The position numbers and the translations under genes are program-made. From NCBI GenBank assembly GCA_041398225.1, contig JAWKVD010000010.1:62001-126000 (forward strand): a DNA stretch of 64,000 nucleotides, given 5' to 3'. Numbering within the stretch: position 1 is the stretch's first letter; each line of letters starts with the position of its first letter. The DNA is from JAWKVD01 sp041398225. Lineage in GTDB: Bacteria > Pseudomonadota > Alphaproteobacteria > Caulobacterales > Hyphomonadaceae. The notes under the pieces were generated by a model. It did no database searches. It worked only from the letters and a program-made list of their open reading frames with translations, and was not told the origin of the DNA. Shown here piece after piece: positions 63,107 through 64,000 of the stretch.

Positions 63107-63772
63107 ATGATCACCATCCATCACCTGAACAACTCCCGCTCGCAGAGGGTCCTGTGGCTGCTTGAGGAACTCGGCGTGCCTTACGAGGTCAAACGCTACG
63201 AACGCGACCCCAAGACGATGCAGGCGCCTCCCGCCCTGAAACAGGTGCACCCATTGGGCAAATCGCCCGTGCTGACCGAGGACGGGCGCACCATCGCGGA
63301 AACCGGGCCGATCATGGAATACGTCATTGAACGCCACGGCGGCGGCCAACTGATCCCGCCTCAGGGTTCGGACGAACGCCTTCGCTATACCTACTGGATG
63401 CACTACGCCGAGGGCTCGGCGATGACGCCGCTTCTGCTCAAACTCGTCTTCATGCGCCTACCGATGGGAGCGCCCGCGCCGATCCGCGGCTTCGCGAAGA
63501 TGATCAGCGCCGCCGCCCTGAAGCGGCTGGTCGAACCCCAGCTAACGACCCACATTCAGTACTGGGAAGACGAACTCGGAAAGTCGCCGTGGTTCGCCGG
63601 TTCCGACTTTTCCGCCGCCGACATCATGATGAGCTTTCCGCTCGAGGCCGCCGCAGCACGCGCCGGTGCAGCGCAAAAGCCCCGGATCGCGGTCTTTCTC
63701 GAGACCATCCATGCTCGCCCGGCCTACAAACGCGCGCTTGAACGTGGCGGCCAGTACGATTACGCGTCCTGA
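63107..63772 (+). CDS. Glutathione S-transferase family protein
   Basis: A 221-residue GST: MITIHHLNNSRSQRVLWLLEELGVPYEVKRYERD (Ser active-site region), PLGKSPVLTEDGRTIAETGPIMEYV and the C-terminal SPWFAGSDFSAADIMMSFPLEAAAARAG. The N-terminal motif resembles the group of fungal/bacterial GSTs with NNSRSQR. Not closely related to the GST at 19998-20615. GGGG precedes the ATG. Confidence 0.9.
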   Translation: MITIHHLNNSRSQRVLWLLEELGVPYEVKRYERDPKTMQAPPALKQVHPLGKSPVLTEDGRTIAETGPIMEYVIERHGGGQLIPPQGSDERLRYTYWMHYAEGSAMTPLLLKLVFMRLPMGAPAPIRGFAKMISAAALKRLVEPQLTTHIQYWEDELGKSPWFAGSDFSAADIMMSFPLEAAAARAGAAQKPRIAVFLETIHARPAYKRALERGGQYDYAS

Positions 63773-63801
63773 AACGCGATCAACAACAAGACCGGCTAAG
63801 C

Positions 63802-64000
63802 GTGCCCCCTCTCTTTCCCCAGTTCCTGTTCACCGCATTGGCGATTGAGCTGACCCCTGGTCCGAACATGACCTGGCTGGCGCTGTTGGCGGCGCGTCGC
63901 GGACTTCTGGTCGGCTACATGGCGGTCCTCGGCGTCGCGCTCGGCCTCGCCCTGCTTTCGGTGCTGACCGCGATCGGGGTGGCGACCGTGATGGTCGCCT
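63802..64000 (+). CDS. LysE/RhtB-family exporter, 5' part only
   Basis: The frame starts at GTG 63802 and leaves the window at its right edge after ~66 residues. FLFTALAIELTPGPNMTWLALLAARRGLLVGYMAVLGVALGL shows the TPGPNM helix-1 motif and second helix of LysE-family amino-acid exporters (given here up to 40 residues as separate helices). It lies 29 bases after the GST gene. Confidence 0.85.
   Translation, partial: MPPLFPQFLFTALAIELTPGPNMTWLALLAARRGLLVGYMAVLGVALGLALLSVLTAIGVATVMVA

Noticed and set aside
1..64000. CRISPR arrays, insertion sequences, prophage genes or attachment sites
   Set aside because: No regular direct repeats, transposase, integrase or phage structural genes were seen on either strand.

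Overview
The window is a chromosomal stretch of a GC-rich alphaproteobacterium, most likely from the Caulobacterales / Maricaulales / Hyphomonadaceae area. The evidence is an adjacent divK-pleD pair (Caulobacter-type polar cell-cycle signalling), a DinB with the N-terminal zinc-finger extension seen in alphaproteobacteria, an ilvE-petP-petR neighbourhood, small alphaproteobacterial families (DUF4170, DUF2093) and a lipid A gene set. Genes are densely packed, often with 4-base ATGA/GTGA overlaps. I see no insertion sequence, phage, CRISPR array or rRNA. There is one tRNA (Trp, CCA).

Layout. 1-1194: the end of an alpha-E protein and an Anbu proteasome-like peptidase. 1264-3979: a three-gene BtuFCD/FecBCD-type ABC importer. 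4106-7070: an ECF-like sigma factor overlapping a membrane Ser/Thr kinase. 7455-17713: the most unusual part, seven co-directional genes ending at a strong terminator. They encode a lipoprotein, a 3-TM protein, an SPFH-like coiled-coil protein with a zinc ribbon, a zinc-ribbon/FHA protein, a zinc-ribbon/kinase/DUF805 fusion, a zinc-ribbon pseudokinase with membrane segments, and a protein with two papain-like protease domains and two zinc ribbons. Five consecutive proteins share short zinc ribbons, so they probably form one signalling and proteolysis assembly. I know of no name for this system. 17789-31732: tryptophanase, tRNA-Trp and mostly housekeeping or metabolic genes (GSTs, RluB, PepSY protein, acyl-CoA dehydrogenase, acetyltransferase, TauE exporter), then an MsbA-like exporter and PmbA.

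31836-36714: envelope and lipid A genes (phosphatase, DUF374 acyltransferase, WaaA, LpxK, LpxL-like). 36787-41372: an M23 peptidase, DUF2093, PleD, DivK and DinB, with a possible CtrA site in the divK-dinB interval. 41448-51796: RidA, a DUF482 protein, HIT, IlvE, the PetP/PetR regulators with an EnvZ-like kinase, ProC, YbjN, UbiK, Lgt, a NDUFAF7-type methyltransferase and PgeF. 51998-58235: Prs, a BlaR1-type M56 peptidase fused to an M23 domain with its BlaI-type repressor and a clear operator palindrome, then rplY-pth-ychF. 58260-64000: a frameshifted WD40-like/amidohydrolase exported enzyme, a Bcr/CflA exporter, a GST and the start of a LysE-family exporter.

Two genes carry single-base frameshifts in G/C-rich runs (9352-11056 and 58260-61479). 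Because both sides of each break still encode conserved sequence, sequencing error is at least as likely as real inactivation.
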